From: Arthrobacter subterraneus
Lineage (GTDB): Bacteria > Actinomycetota > Actinomycetes > Actinomycetales > Micrococcaceae
Assembly (NCBI RefSeq): GCF_900099735.1
Contig: NZ_FNDT01000020.1
Coordinates: forward strand, 1-44,058
Direction: 5' to 3'
DNA: 44,058 nucleotides
Part shown: one piece after another, positions 31,450-38,957 of the stretch
Numbering within the stretch: position 1 is the stretch's first letter
How the letters are laid out: every line of letters starts with the position of its first letter
Position numbers and translations under genes: made by a program
Notes under the pieces: model-generated
The model's database searches: none
Seen by the model: only the letters and a program-made list of their open reading frames with translations
Told to the model about the DNA's origin: nothing

Positions 31450-32675
31450 ACCTACCGTCCTCCGGACGGCCTGTAACCACCCTGTTGCAGGCCGTCTCGG
31501 TCACCACCACCGGGGTACTGCCTGCGTTCCTTCTGGGCGCACTGGCGGTGCAGATCCGCGACGACCTCGATCTGGGGCCGGCGCAGATGGGCATCGCCGC
31601 GGCAACCCTGTTTGCGGTGGCCGGCACCCTCGCCCGCCCGATGGGCAGCATTGTCCAGCGGGTGGGAGCCGGGCGCGGCATGGTCTACTCGGCCTGCCTT
31701 GCCACCGTGGCGTTGGCCGGCGCCGGTGCAGCACCGTCATTTCCCGTTTTGGTGGCGGCGCTGTTCATCGGCGGCCTGGCCAACGCCATGGCCCAGCCCT
31801 CGGCGAACCTCGGCATTTCCCGCAGTATCAGCAGCAACCGGCTTGGCCTGGCGTTCGGCGTCAAGCAGTCCTCCATCCCGATGGCGTCGCTGCTGGGCGG
31901 GCTTGCCGTCCCCGGCGTCGCGCTGCTGCTCGGCTGGCGGTATGCCTTCTTCTTCGGCGCCGCGCTGGCGCTGTGCCTGGCCTTCTGGGCACTGGTCCGC
32001 GGTCAGGCACCTCTGGCACTGACGACGGCGGCAGCCCACCCGGAAGACCGCGGCACCCCGCGCGCGGGGCTGGTGGTCCTCACCGTCGGGGCCGGGCTTG
32101 CCGCGGCGGCAGCCACTTCGCTCGGTGTGTTCCTCGTGGACTCCATGGTGCAGTCCGGCATCGCGCCGAGCACCGCCGGATACCTTTTCGCCGGGGCAGC
32201 GGTGATCGGCCTCGGCATCCGCATCCTCCTCGGTGCAATCATGGACAAGATGCCCACCCGCAGCCCCTATGTACTGATTGCCAACCTGCTGGTGGCCGGC
32301 GTTGTCGGTTACTGGATGCTCAGTGTCGGCTCCGCCGCGCTGATGGTGATCGGCACCCTCCTCGCCTACAGCGCAGGGTGGACCTGGCCCGGGTTGCTGC
32401 ACTTCGCCGTCGTCCGTGATAACCGGCTGGCAGCCGCCTCGGCAACCGGCGTGGTGCAGACCGGGCTGTCGCTCGGCGCCGCCGGTGGGCCGCTGCTGTT
32501 CGGGCTGCTGGTCAGCGCCACCTCCTATTCCACTGCCTGGGTGGTGGCCGGCGTCGTAGCGCTGGCTGCTGCCGTTACCTTCCGCATCGGTCGCCGGATG
32601 ATCCGCAAGTCGCGGGGCGTTCCGGTGTTCACCCTGCGGCGCCCATTCACCAACCCTGTCAAGGAGACTTCATGA
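31446..32675 (+). CDS. MFS transporter
   Basis: A 409-residue protein starting at GTG 31446, with twelve predicted membrane segments and the usual major-facilitator layout. The loop between helices 2 and 3 carries L-A-R-P-M-G-S-I-V-Q-R-V-G-A-G-R. S-S-N-R-L-G-L-A-F-G-V-K-Q-S-S-I-P is typical of MFS helices 4-5. It overlaps the TRAP permease stop and the LhgO-like start by four bases each. It may import a second substrate or export an intermediate. Substrate not determinable from sequence. Confidence 0.92.
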   Translation: MNLPSSGRPVTTLLQAVSVTTTGVLPAFLLGALAVQIRDDLDLGPAQMGIAAATLFAVAGTLARPMGSIVQRVGAGRGMVYSACLATVALAGAGAAPSFPVLVAALFIGGLANAMAQPSANLGISRSISSNRLGLAFGVKQSSIPMASLLGGLAVPGVALLLGWRYAFFFGAALALCLAFWALVRGQAPLALTTAAAHPEDRGTPRAGLVVLTVGAGLAAAAATSLGVFLVDSMVQSGIAPSTAGYLFAGAAVIGLGIRILLGAIMDKMPTRSPYVLIANLLVAGVVGYWMLSVGSAALMVIGTLLAYSAGWTWPGLLHFAVVRDNRLAAASATGVVQTGLSLGAAGGPLLFGLLVSATSYSTAWVVAGVVALAAAVTFRIGRRMIRKSRGVPVFTLRRPFTNPVKETS

Positions 32676-33898
32676 CATCCACTCGCTATGCGGTGATCGG
32701 CGGCGGCATTCTCGGGACCGCCGTCGCGCGCCGGCTCCTCCAGCAGCAGCCGGACGCCACGGTGACCGTCCTCGAAAAGGAGTCTTCGCTGGCCGCGCAC
32801 CAGACCGGCCGGAACTCCGGCGTAGTGCACGCCGGACTGTATTACACGCCGGGGTCCCTGAAGGCGAAGCTGTGCCGCCGCGGGGTGGAGCTGCTCAAGG
32901 AGTACTGCGGCTCGAAAGATTTGGCCTACGACGAGATCGGCAAGGTCCTTGTCGCCCGGAACGCCGTGGAGGAATCACGGCTGGGCGACATCATGACCCG
33001 CGCCCAGGCCAACGGCGTCCCGGGCGTGCGGATCATCGGCCGCGACGAGCTGAAGGAACTGGAACCGCACGTTGAGGGCGTCGGCGCCCTGCACTCCCCG
33101 CACACGGCGATCGTGGACTACGGCGCGGTCACCCGGGCCTTCGCCGAGGACGTGCGTGCCGCCGGCGGCACCGTGCACACCGGGTTCGAGGTCACCGGCA
33201 TCACCCGCCGCGGCGAGGAAACCCTGGTGACCGGAACCCACAACGGGACGGACACCTGGGAGGTCTTCGACACGGTCATCATCTGCGCCGGGCTGCACGC
33301 GGACCGCGTGGCGAAGCTGGCCGGGGACCGGGAAGACCCGAAAATTGTGCCGTTCCGCGGCGAGTACTACCTCCTCCGCCCCGAGAAGCGGGATCTGGTC
33401 CGCGGGCTGGTGTACCCGGTCCCGGATCCCCGCTACCCGTTCCTCGGCGTGCACCTGACCCCGCGCACCGACGGCGAGGTCATGGTGGGGCCCAACGCGG
33501 TGCTTGCCCTGGCACGTGAAGCCTACGGCTGGGGCACCGTGTCCCCGCGCGACCTCGGCGACGCCGTGGGCTACCCCGGCTTCCGGGCCTTCGCGAGACA
33601 GCACTGGAAGACCGGCGCCGTCGAAATGGTGGGTTCGCTGAGCAAGCGCCGCTTCGTTGCCGAGGCCCGCAAGTACGTGCCGGAACTGTCCATTGACGAC
33701 GTCGTTCCCGGTCCCAGCGGCATCCGCGCCCAGGCGCTGGACCGTGACGGCTCGCTGGTGGACGACTTCCGCATCACCCGTCAGGGCTCGGTACTGGCGG
33801 TGCGGAACGCGCCGTCCCCGGCGGCAACCTCATCGCTCGCGATCGCCGAGCACATTGTTTGCCTCGTACTGGATTCCGATAGTAAGGAAGTTGCATGA
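32672..33898 (+). CDS. lhgO: L-2-hydroxyglutarate oxidase (LhgO-like)
   Basis: A 408-residue FAD-dependent enzyme of the DAO fold. The FAD motif is Y-A-V-I-G-G-G-I-L-G-T-A (residues 10-15 are the glycine turn), followed by V-L-E-K-E. The LhgO hallmark H-Q-T-G-R-N-S-G-V-V-H-A-G-L-Y-Y follows, then P-G-S-L-K-A-K-L-C-R-R-G. F-R-G-E-Y-Y-x-L and Y-P-V-P-D-P-R-Y-P-F-L-G-V-H-L-T also match LhgO. The family oxidises L-2-hydroxyglutarate to 2-oxoglutarate and passes electrons to the respiratory chain or oxygen. It is flanked by four-base overlaps on both sides. Other (S)-2-hydroxyacids remain possible substrates. Confidence 0.9.
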   Translation: MTSTRYAVIGGGILGTAVARRLLQQQPDATVTVLEKESSLAAHQTGRNSGVVHAGLYYTPGSLKAKLCRRGVELLKEYCGSKDLAYDEIGKVLVARNAVEESRLGDIMTRAQANGVPGVRIIGRDELKELEPHVEGVGALHSPHTAIVDYGAVTRAFAEDVRAAGGTVHTGFEVTGITRRGEETLVTGTHNGTDTWEVFDTVIICAGLHADRVAKLAGDREDPKIVPFRGEYYLLRPEKRDLVRGLVYPVPDPRYPFLGVHLTPRTDGEVMVGPNAVLALAREAYGWGTVSPRDLGDAVGYPGFRAFARQHWKTGAVEMVGSLSKRRFVAEARKYVPELSIDDVVPGPSGIRAQALDRDGSLVDDFRITRQGSVLAVRNAPSPAATSSLAIAEHIVCLVLDSDSKEVA

Positions 33899-34785
33899 CG
33901 CACTTGAAGAAGGGACTCTGGGGTGTGCTGGCCACGCCGTTCTCCGGGCCATCGTTCGATGTGGACACCGAGTCGCTCCGCCGCGAGGTGGCGCTGTACA
34001 CGGGCATCCCGTCCACCGGCATGGTGGTGCTCGGGGTGTTCGGTGAGGGCAGCACGCTGGACACTGCCGAGCAGCGGCTCATCGTCTCGACCGTCGCGGA
34101 GGCGGCCGGGGACACCCCGCTGGTGGTCGGTCTGTCGGCGCGTTCCACTCACGTGGCAATCGAGCAGGCCCGCACCGCCGTGGAGGCCGCCGGGTCCAAC
34201 CTTGACGCGCTCATGGTGCAGGTGAACACGCCGCAGCCGGACGCCCTGACCGCCCACTTCACCGCGATCCACGAGGCAACCGGCGCCGACATCGTGCTGC
34301 AGGACTACCCCGTGGCCTCCGGCGTGAAGATCAGCACCGCGCAGATCCTCGCCGTCGTCGAGCGTTGCCCGTTCATTGCGGCCGTGAAGTCGGAGGCACC
34401 GCCCACCGCTGCGGCGATTGCCGCGCTGACCCGTGCCACCGACGTGCCCGTCTTCGGTGGGCTCGGCGGCGTGGGGCTGATCGACGAGCTGGCTGCCGGC
34501 GCCTCGGGCGCCATGACCGGCTTCTCCCACCCGGAAGCGCTGCAGACGGCCATTGAAGCGAACGACGACGGCGGCTTCCGCGCTGCCCGCGATGCCTTTG
34601 CACCGTGGCTGCCGCTGGCGAACTTCGAGGGTCAGCCGGGCATCGGCCTTGCGCTGCGCAAGGAGATCCTCAAGCGGCGCGGGATCATTGCCGATGCTTC
34701 CGTCCGTCCGCCGTCGCCCACGCTGCCTGCCGAACTGGCCGACATGATCGATGCACACCTCGATGCTGTTAAGGAGCTTGCCTAG
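33895..34785 (+). CDS. DapA/NAL-family aldolase or dehydratase
   Basis: A 296-residue protein with the (beta/alpha)8 fold of the dihydrodipicolinate synthase/N-acetylneuraminate lyase family. The expected Schiff-base lysine is Lys165 in F-I-A-A-V-K-S-E, with the proton-relay Tyr138 in V-L-Q-D-Y-P. The substrate carboxylate loop is G-V-F-G-E-G-S-T-L (48-56), against G-T-T-G-E in DapA. The family cleaves or dehydrates 2-keto-3-deoxy acids. Together with the IlvD-type dehydratase in the same operon, which would make a 2-keto-3-deoxy acid, it could act on that product. It is not a lysine biosynthesis DapA, given the operon context. Confidence 0.9.
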   Translation: MTHLKKGLWGVLATPFSGPSFDVDTESLRREVALYTGIPSTGMVVLGVFGEGSTLDTAEQRLIVSTVAEAAGDTPLVVGLSARSTHVAIEQARTAVEAAGSNLDALMVQVNTPQPDALTAHFTAIHEATGADIVLQDYPVASGVKISTAQILAVVERCPFIAAVKSEAPPTAAAIAALTRATDVPVFGGLGGVGLIDELAAGASGAMTGFSHPEALQTAIEANDDGGFRAARDAFAPWLPLANFEGQPGIGLALRKEILKRRGIIADASVRPPSPTLPAELADMIDAHLDAVKELA

Positions 34786-35559
34786 ATGGATACCGGACTC
34801 AAGGGGAAGAACGTACTGGTACCGGGGTCAAGCTCCGGGATCGGGCTGGCCATTGCGCAGGCGCTGGCCGAGGAGGGTGCCAACGTGGTGCTCGCCGCGC
34901 GCCGGGAGGACCTGGTGCGAGCCGAGGCGGAAAAGCTGCCCTCCGCCGTCGGGGTCGGGATTGACCTGAACCTGGACGGGGCGCCGGAGCAGCTGGTGGC
35001 CGCCGCGGAGAAGGCGTTCGGGCCCATCGACGTGCTTGTGCTCAACAGCGGCGGACCCGCCCCGGGTGGAGCGGCCGACGTCACCGGTGAACAAACCCTC
35101 GCCGCCGTGAACCAGCTGCTGCTGCAGCACATCACGCTGGTGTCCCTGGTGCTGCCCGACATGCGGGAGCGCGGCTGGGGCCGGATTGTCGCCGTCGGGT
35201 CTTCCGGGGTGCAGGCGCCGCTGCCCAACCTGGCGCTGTCCAACATCGGCCGTGCCGGGCTCGCCGGGTACCTCAAGACGCTCGCCAACGAGGTCGCTGC
35301 GGACGGGGTCACCGTGAACATGGTGCTGCCCGGGCGGATCGACACGGACCGCGTGGCGTCCCTGGATGCCGGCGCTGCCAAGCGCACCGGCAAGACGCCC
35401 GAGGAGGCACGCAAGTCCTCCGAGGCGACGATCCCCGCCGGCCGGTACGGGAAGCCGGAGGAGTTCGGCGCCGTCGTGGCGTTCCTGGCGAGTGTGCCGG
35501 CAGCCTATGTCACCGGTGAACAGATCCGCTGCGACGGCGGCCTGGTCCGTAGCTACTAA
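34786..35559 (+). CDS. Atypical SDR-family protein lacking the catalytic tyrosine and lysine
   Basis: A 257-residue short-chain dehydrogenase fold beginning directly after the upstream stop codon. The cofactor motif is V-P-G-S-S-S-G-I-G-L-A (14-20), and A-A-R-R-E-D is consistent with NADP. At the active site the serine is present (V-G-S-S-G), but the Y-x-x-x-K motif is replaced by S152-N-I-G-R156 in L-P-N-L-A-L-S-N-I-G-R-A-G. The C-terminus is normal (Y-V-T-G-E-Q-I-R-C-D-G-G). Such N-L-x-L-S-N variants form a widespread subgroup. The reaction may be altered, for example an isomerase, dehydratase or reductase with different acid-base residues. Confidence 0.88.
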   Translation: MDTGLKGKNVLVPGSSSGIGLAIAQALAEEGANVVLAARREDLVRAEAEKLPSAVGVGIDLNLDGAPEQLVAAAEKAFGPIDVLVLNSGGPAPGGAADVTGEQTLAAVNQLLLQHITLVSLVLPDMRERGWGRIVAVGSSGVQAPLPNLALSNIGRAGLAGYLKTLANEVAADGVTVNMVLPGRIDTDRVASLDAGAAKRTGKTPEEARKSSEATIPAGRYGKPEEFGAVVAFLASVPAAYVTGEQIRCDGGLVRSY

Positions 35560-35567
35560 CCCCTTCC

Positions 35568-35631
35568 CGTTGATTTGGCAGGACACACCCCGTTTGACCC
35601 GCCTTTCACGGCGTGTCCTGCCAACTCAACG
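35568..35631. repeat. 64-bp inverted repeat element, copy 2
   Basis: This copy lies eight bases after the stop of the SDR gene and before the ribosome site of the next gene. Left arm CGTTGATTTGGCAGGACAC and right arm GTGTCCTGCCAACTCAACG pair except at one T/C position that is paired in copies 1 and 3. The middle part CCGTTTGACCCGCCTTTCACG is almost the same as in copy 3. Confidence 0.9.
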
Positions 35632-35658
35632 CACCCGCAAGAGAAAAGAAGAAGCATC

Positions 35659-36519
35659 ATGGAACACACCCTGCACCTCTGCTCCGTCCGTGAGGGCTCG
35701 GACGAGCTCGCCGCCGTTGTGCACCCGCAGCGCGGCCTCGCCCTGGTCCGCGACCTGCTGCCCGGCTGGCACGGCGACGTCCGCGAGATCCTCAGCGAGG
35801 AACTGCTGGACAAGCTGGAGAATCTCGTTTCAACGGTCGACGACGGCGCTTTCCGCGACCCCGATTCCGTCACCTACGGTGCCCCCTACCGGCACCCGCG
35901 GATGCTGTGGGGCATCGGGCTGAACTACGTGGAGCACGCGTCCGACCTGTCCGAGGGTGTGCCGGAGGAACCGGCGTCGTTCATCAAGGGCGACCACACG
36001 GTCATCGGCCCGGGCGAGGACATCCCCATCCCGTCGCAGAGCGAGCGGACCACCGCGGAGGGGGAGGTCGCCGTCGTCATCGGGCGGTACTGCCGCAATG
36101 TGGAGGTGGAGGAGGCGCTGGACTATGTGGCCGGTGTCGTGCCCGTGCTGGACCAGACGGCCGAGGACATCCTGCAGCGGAACCCGCGGTTCCTGACCCG
36201 GTCCAAGAACTTCCCGGGCTTCTTCTCCTTCGGGCCGCGGATTGTGCCGCTGGCCGAGGCCGTGGGGAACGGGACGCTCGCGGACATGGAGGTGTCCACC
36301 GTGGTCAACGGCGAGGTGCTGCGGACTAACACCGTGTCCCACATGCGGTACAGCCCCGAGTACCTGGTCAGCTTCCACTCGAAGGTGATGCCGCTCTACC
36401 CGGGCGACATCATCTCCACCGGAACGCCGGGCGCCATCCACATCAAGCCCGGGGATGTGGCGGAAGCACGGGTGTCGAACGTGGGGACGTTGACCAACCC
36501 CGTGACGCAAGGCAGCTAG
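35659..36519 (+). CDS. Fumarylacetoacetate hydrolase-family protein
   Basis: A 286-residue protein from ATG 35659; the frame is open through the repeat upstream, but that part is not coding. It has the FAH fold: a variable N-terminal region, then W-G-I-G-L-N-Y-V-E-H-A, P-A-S-F-I-K-G-D-H-T-V-I-G-P-G-E-D, the metal-binding E-G-E-V-A-V-V-I-G, F-L-T-R-S-K-N-F-P-G-F-F-S-F-G-P and G-D-I-I-S-T-G-T-P. Family members hydrolyse C-C bonds of diketo acids, or act as lyases or hydratases on 2-keto-3-deoxy-sugar-acid products such as 2,4-diketo-3-deoxy acids. In this operon it would cleave such a compound into two smaller acids. Confidence 0.92.
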   Translation: MEHTLHLCSVREGSDELAAVVHPQRGLALVRDLLPGWHGDVREILSEELLDKLENLVSTVDDGAFRDPDSVTYGAPYRHPRMLWGIGLNYVEHASDLSEGVPEEPASFIKGDHTVIGPGEDIPIPSQSERTTAEGEVAVVIGRYCRNVEVEEALDYVAGVVPVLDQTAEDILQRNPRFLTRSKNFPGFFSFGPRIVPLAEAVGNGTLADMEVSTVVNGEVLRTNTVSHMRYSPEYLVSFHSKVMPLYPGDIISTGTPGAIHIKPGDVAEARVSNVGTLTNPVTQGS

Positions 36520-36533
36520 CACCACCACCCCCG

Positions 36534-36597
36534 CGTTGAGTTGGCAGGACACACCCCTTTTGACCCGCCTTTCACGGCGTGTCCTGCCAACTCAACG
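36534..36597. repeat. 64-bp inverted repeat element, copy 3
   Basis: Both arms carry G/C where copy 1 carries T/A (CGTTGAGTTGGCAGG with CCTGCCAACTCAACG), a compensating change that keeps the stem. It lies 14 bases after the FAH-family stop and before the AAAGGAG ribosome site of the CoA-transferase gene. Confidence 0.9.
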
Positions 36598-36625
36598 CAC
36601 CAGTAAGTAAAGGAGATGACGCGTC

Positions 36626-37798
36626 ATGGGCACGTCAGGAGCAGGACCGCTCGAGGGCATCCGGATCGCGGACTTTTCCCGGGTCCTCGCGGGACCGTAT
36701 GCGTCGATGATGCTCGCCGATTTCGGGGCGGACGTGATCAAGGTGGAGAGCCCTGCCGGGGATGACACCCGGTCCTGGACGCCGCCCGTCGACGAGCACG
36801 GCGTCGGCACGTACTTCTCCAGCGTGAACCGGAACAAACGCTCGGTGGTGTGTGACCTGCGGACGAGCGAAGGCCTAAAACGCGCGAAGGAACTGGCGCT
36901 GGGCTCCGACGTGATCATCGAGAACTTCCGACCCGGCGTGATGAAGAAGTTCGGCCTGGACTACGAGACGCTGCACGCAGAAAAGCCCGACCTCATCTAC
37001 TGCTCCATCACCGGATTCGGTTCGACGGCGGGAGCCCACCTTCCGGGGTACGACCTCCTGGTGCAGGCCGTCGGCGGGCTGATGAGCGTCACCGGGTCGC
37101 TGGACTCGGAGCCGAGCAAGGTGGGGGTGGCGCTGGTGGACGTGGTCACCGGGCAGAACGCGGCGCTCGGGATCCTCGCGGCGCTGCGGCACAAGGACGC
37201 GACGGGCACGGGCCAGCGGATCGACGTGAACCTCCTGTCGTCGCTGCTGGCGGGGCTGGTGAACCAGGCGTCGAGCACTTTGGCCACCGGCGAGGCGCCG
37301 CAGCGGATGGGGAACGCGCACCCGTCGATCGCGCCGTATGAGACTCTTGCCACGGCCGACGGACCGCTGGCCGTCGCCGTCGGGACGGACCGGCAGTTCG
37401 GGTCCCTAGTCCGCATCCTCGGGGTCCCCGAACTCGCCGACGATGAACGGTTCCGGACCAACACCCAGCGCGTGGCCCACCGCGACGAGCTCAAGGCGCT
37501 GCTCGAGGAGCAGCTCGCCAAGCGTCCCGCGGCCGAGTGGTCCGCCGTCCTCTCGAAGGAGGGCGTCCCGGCCGGGAAGGTGAACTCCATTATGGAGGCG
37601 CTGGACCTGGCCAAGGAGCTGGGACTTGATCCCGCCGTCGAAATGGCCGACGACGCCGGCCCGCGCACCAGCCACCAGGTCGCCAACCCGATCCACCTGT
37701 CCGAGACCCCCGCGAGCTACCGGCGCCTGCCGCCGCTGCTCGACGAACACAACGATGCGGCGTTCACGCCGCTCCCAGCCACCTCAACCGGAAAGTAG
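36626..37798 (+). CDS. Family III CoA-transferase (CaiB/BaiF type)
   Basis: A 390-residue CoA-transferase. The N-terminus G-I-R-I-A-D-F-S-R-V-L-A-G-P-Y-A and A-D-F-G-A-D-V-I-K-V-E define the family, with N-R-N-K-R-S as the CoA contact. I-T-G-F-G then G-Y-D-L-L-V-Q-A-V-G-G contains the conserved aspartate (about 143) expected to carry the acyl-anhydride and enzyme-CoA intermediates. It moves CoA from a donor such as succinyl-CoA to a carboxylic acid. Because the next gene is a glutaryl-CoA dehydrogenase, the expected acceptor is glutarate or a close relative, as for human SUGCT. AAAGGAG precedes the start ATG 36626. Confidence 0.92.
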   Translation: MGTSGAGPLEGIRIADFSRVLAGPYASMMLADFGADVIKVESPAGDDTRSWTPPVDEHGVGTYFSSVNRNKRSVVCDLRTSEGLKRAKELALGSDVIIENFRPGVMKKFGLDYETLHAEKPDLIYCSITGFGSTAGAHLPGYDLLVQAVGGLMSVTGSLDSEPSKVGVALVDVVTGQNAALGILAALRHKDATGTGQRIDVNLLSSLLAGLVNQASSTLATGEAPQRMGNAHPSIAPYETLATADGPLAVAVGTDRQFGSLVRILGVPELADDERFRTNTQRVAHRDELKALLEEQLAKRPAAEWSAVLSKEGVPAGKVNSIMEALDLAKELGLDPAVEMADDAGPRTSHQVANPIHLSETPASYRRLPPLLDEHNDAAFTPLPATSTGK

Positions 37799-37802
37799 AA
37801 CC

Positions 37803-38957
37803 ATGTCTGTTGACCTTCTGTCCATCGACTCGCTCCTGTCGCAGGAGGAGATCGAGCTGCGTTCCAAAGTCCGTTCCTTTGTGGAGACGGAGATCAAGCC
37901 GAACATCGCCGAGTGGTATGACAATGCGGTGTTCCCGCTGGAGATCGTGCCGAAGATGGCCGAGCTGGGCGTGCTCGGCATGCACATCAAGGGGTACGGC
38001 TGCCCGGGCCGCAGCTCGGTGGAGTACGGCATTGCGGCGATGGAGCTTGAGGCGGGCGATTCCGGCCTGCGCACGTTTGTGAGCGTGCAGGGGTCGCTGG
38101 CGATGAGCGCGCTGGCCAAGCACGGCTCCGAGGAGCAGAAGAACGAGTGGCTGCCGCGCATGGCTGCCGGAGAGGTCATCGGTTGCTTCGGGCTGACGGA
38201 GCCTTCTTCCGGCTCCGACCCCGGATCCATGACCACCTTTGCAAAGCGCGACGGCGATGACTGGGTTATCAACGGCGCCAAGCGGTGGATCGGGCTGGCA
38301 TCGGTGGCGCAGGTCGCGATCATCTGGGCCATGACCGACGACGGCGTCCGCGGCTTTGTGGTGCCCACGGACACTCCGGGGTTCACGGCGACCCCGATCA
38401 CGCAGAAGCTGTCGATGCGGGCGTCCATCCAGTGCGACATCACGCTTGAGGACGTGCGGCTGCCGGAGTCGGCGATGCTGCCGAAGGCCAAGGGGTTGCG
38501 CGGCCCGTTTGAGTGCCTGAACGAGGCGCGGTACGGCATCATCTGGGGCGCGATGGGTGCGGCGCGGGACAGCTACGAGGCGGCGCTGAACTACTCGAAG
38601 GAGCGCCTGCAGTTCGGCAAGCCGCTGTCCGGGTACCAGCTGACGCAGCAGAAGCTCGTGAACATGGCGCTGGAGATCAACAAGGGCACGCTGCTTGCAC
38701 TGCAGGTAGGCCGGCTGAAGGATGCCGGGACGCTGGAGCCGTACCAGATCTCGGTGGGCAAGCTGAACAACTGCCGTGAGGCGATCGAGATCTGCCGGGA
38801 GGCCCGTGCGATGCTCGGAGGTAACGGGATCACCCTGGACTACTCGCCGCTGCGGCACGCGAACAACCTGGAGAGCGTGCGCACGTACGAGGGTACCGAC
38901 GAGGTGCACACCCTGATCCTGGGCAACCACATCACCGGGACGCCTGCGTTCCGATGA
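37803..38957 (+). CDS. gcdH: Glutaryl-CoA dehydrogenase
   Basis: A 384-residue acyl-CoA dehydrogenase from ATG 37803, four bases after the CoA-transferase stop. It follows the glutaryl-CoA dehydrogenase pattern: D-S-G-L-R90-T-F-V-S-V-Q retains the arginine that binds the distal carboxylate of glutaryl-CoA (Arg94 in the human enzyme). G-L-T-E-P-S-S-G-S-D-P-G and N-G-A-K-R-W-I-G contact FAD and substrate, and Glu363 in T-Y-E-G-T-D-E-V-H is the catalytic base (Glu370 in human). It oxidises and decarboxylates glutaryl-CoA to crotonyl-CoA. This is the most specific functional assignment in the operon and suggests that glutarate-type chemistry is part of the route. Confidence 0.93.
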   Translation: MSVDLLSIDSLLSQEEIELRSKVRSFVETEIKPNIAEWYDNAVFPLEIVPKMAELGVLGMHIKGYGCPGRSSVEYGIAAMELEAGDSGLRTFVSVQGSLAMSALAKHGSEEQKNEWLPRMAAGEVIGCFGLTEPSSGSDPGSMTTFAKRDGDDWVINGAKRWIGLASVAQVAIIWAMTDDGVRGFVVPTDTPGFTATPITQKLSMRASIQCDITLEDVRLPESAMLPKAKGLRGPFECLNEARYGIIWGAMGAARDSYEAALNYSKERLQFGKPLSGYQLTQQKLVNMALEINKGTLLALQVGRLKDAGTLEPYQISVGKLNNCREAIEICREARAMLGGNGITLDYSPLRHANNLESVRTYEGTDEVHTLILGNHITGTPAFR

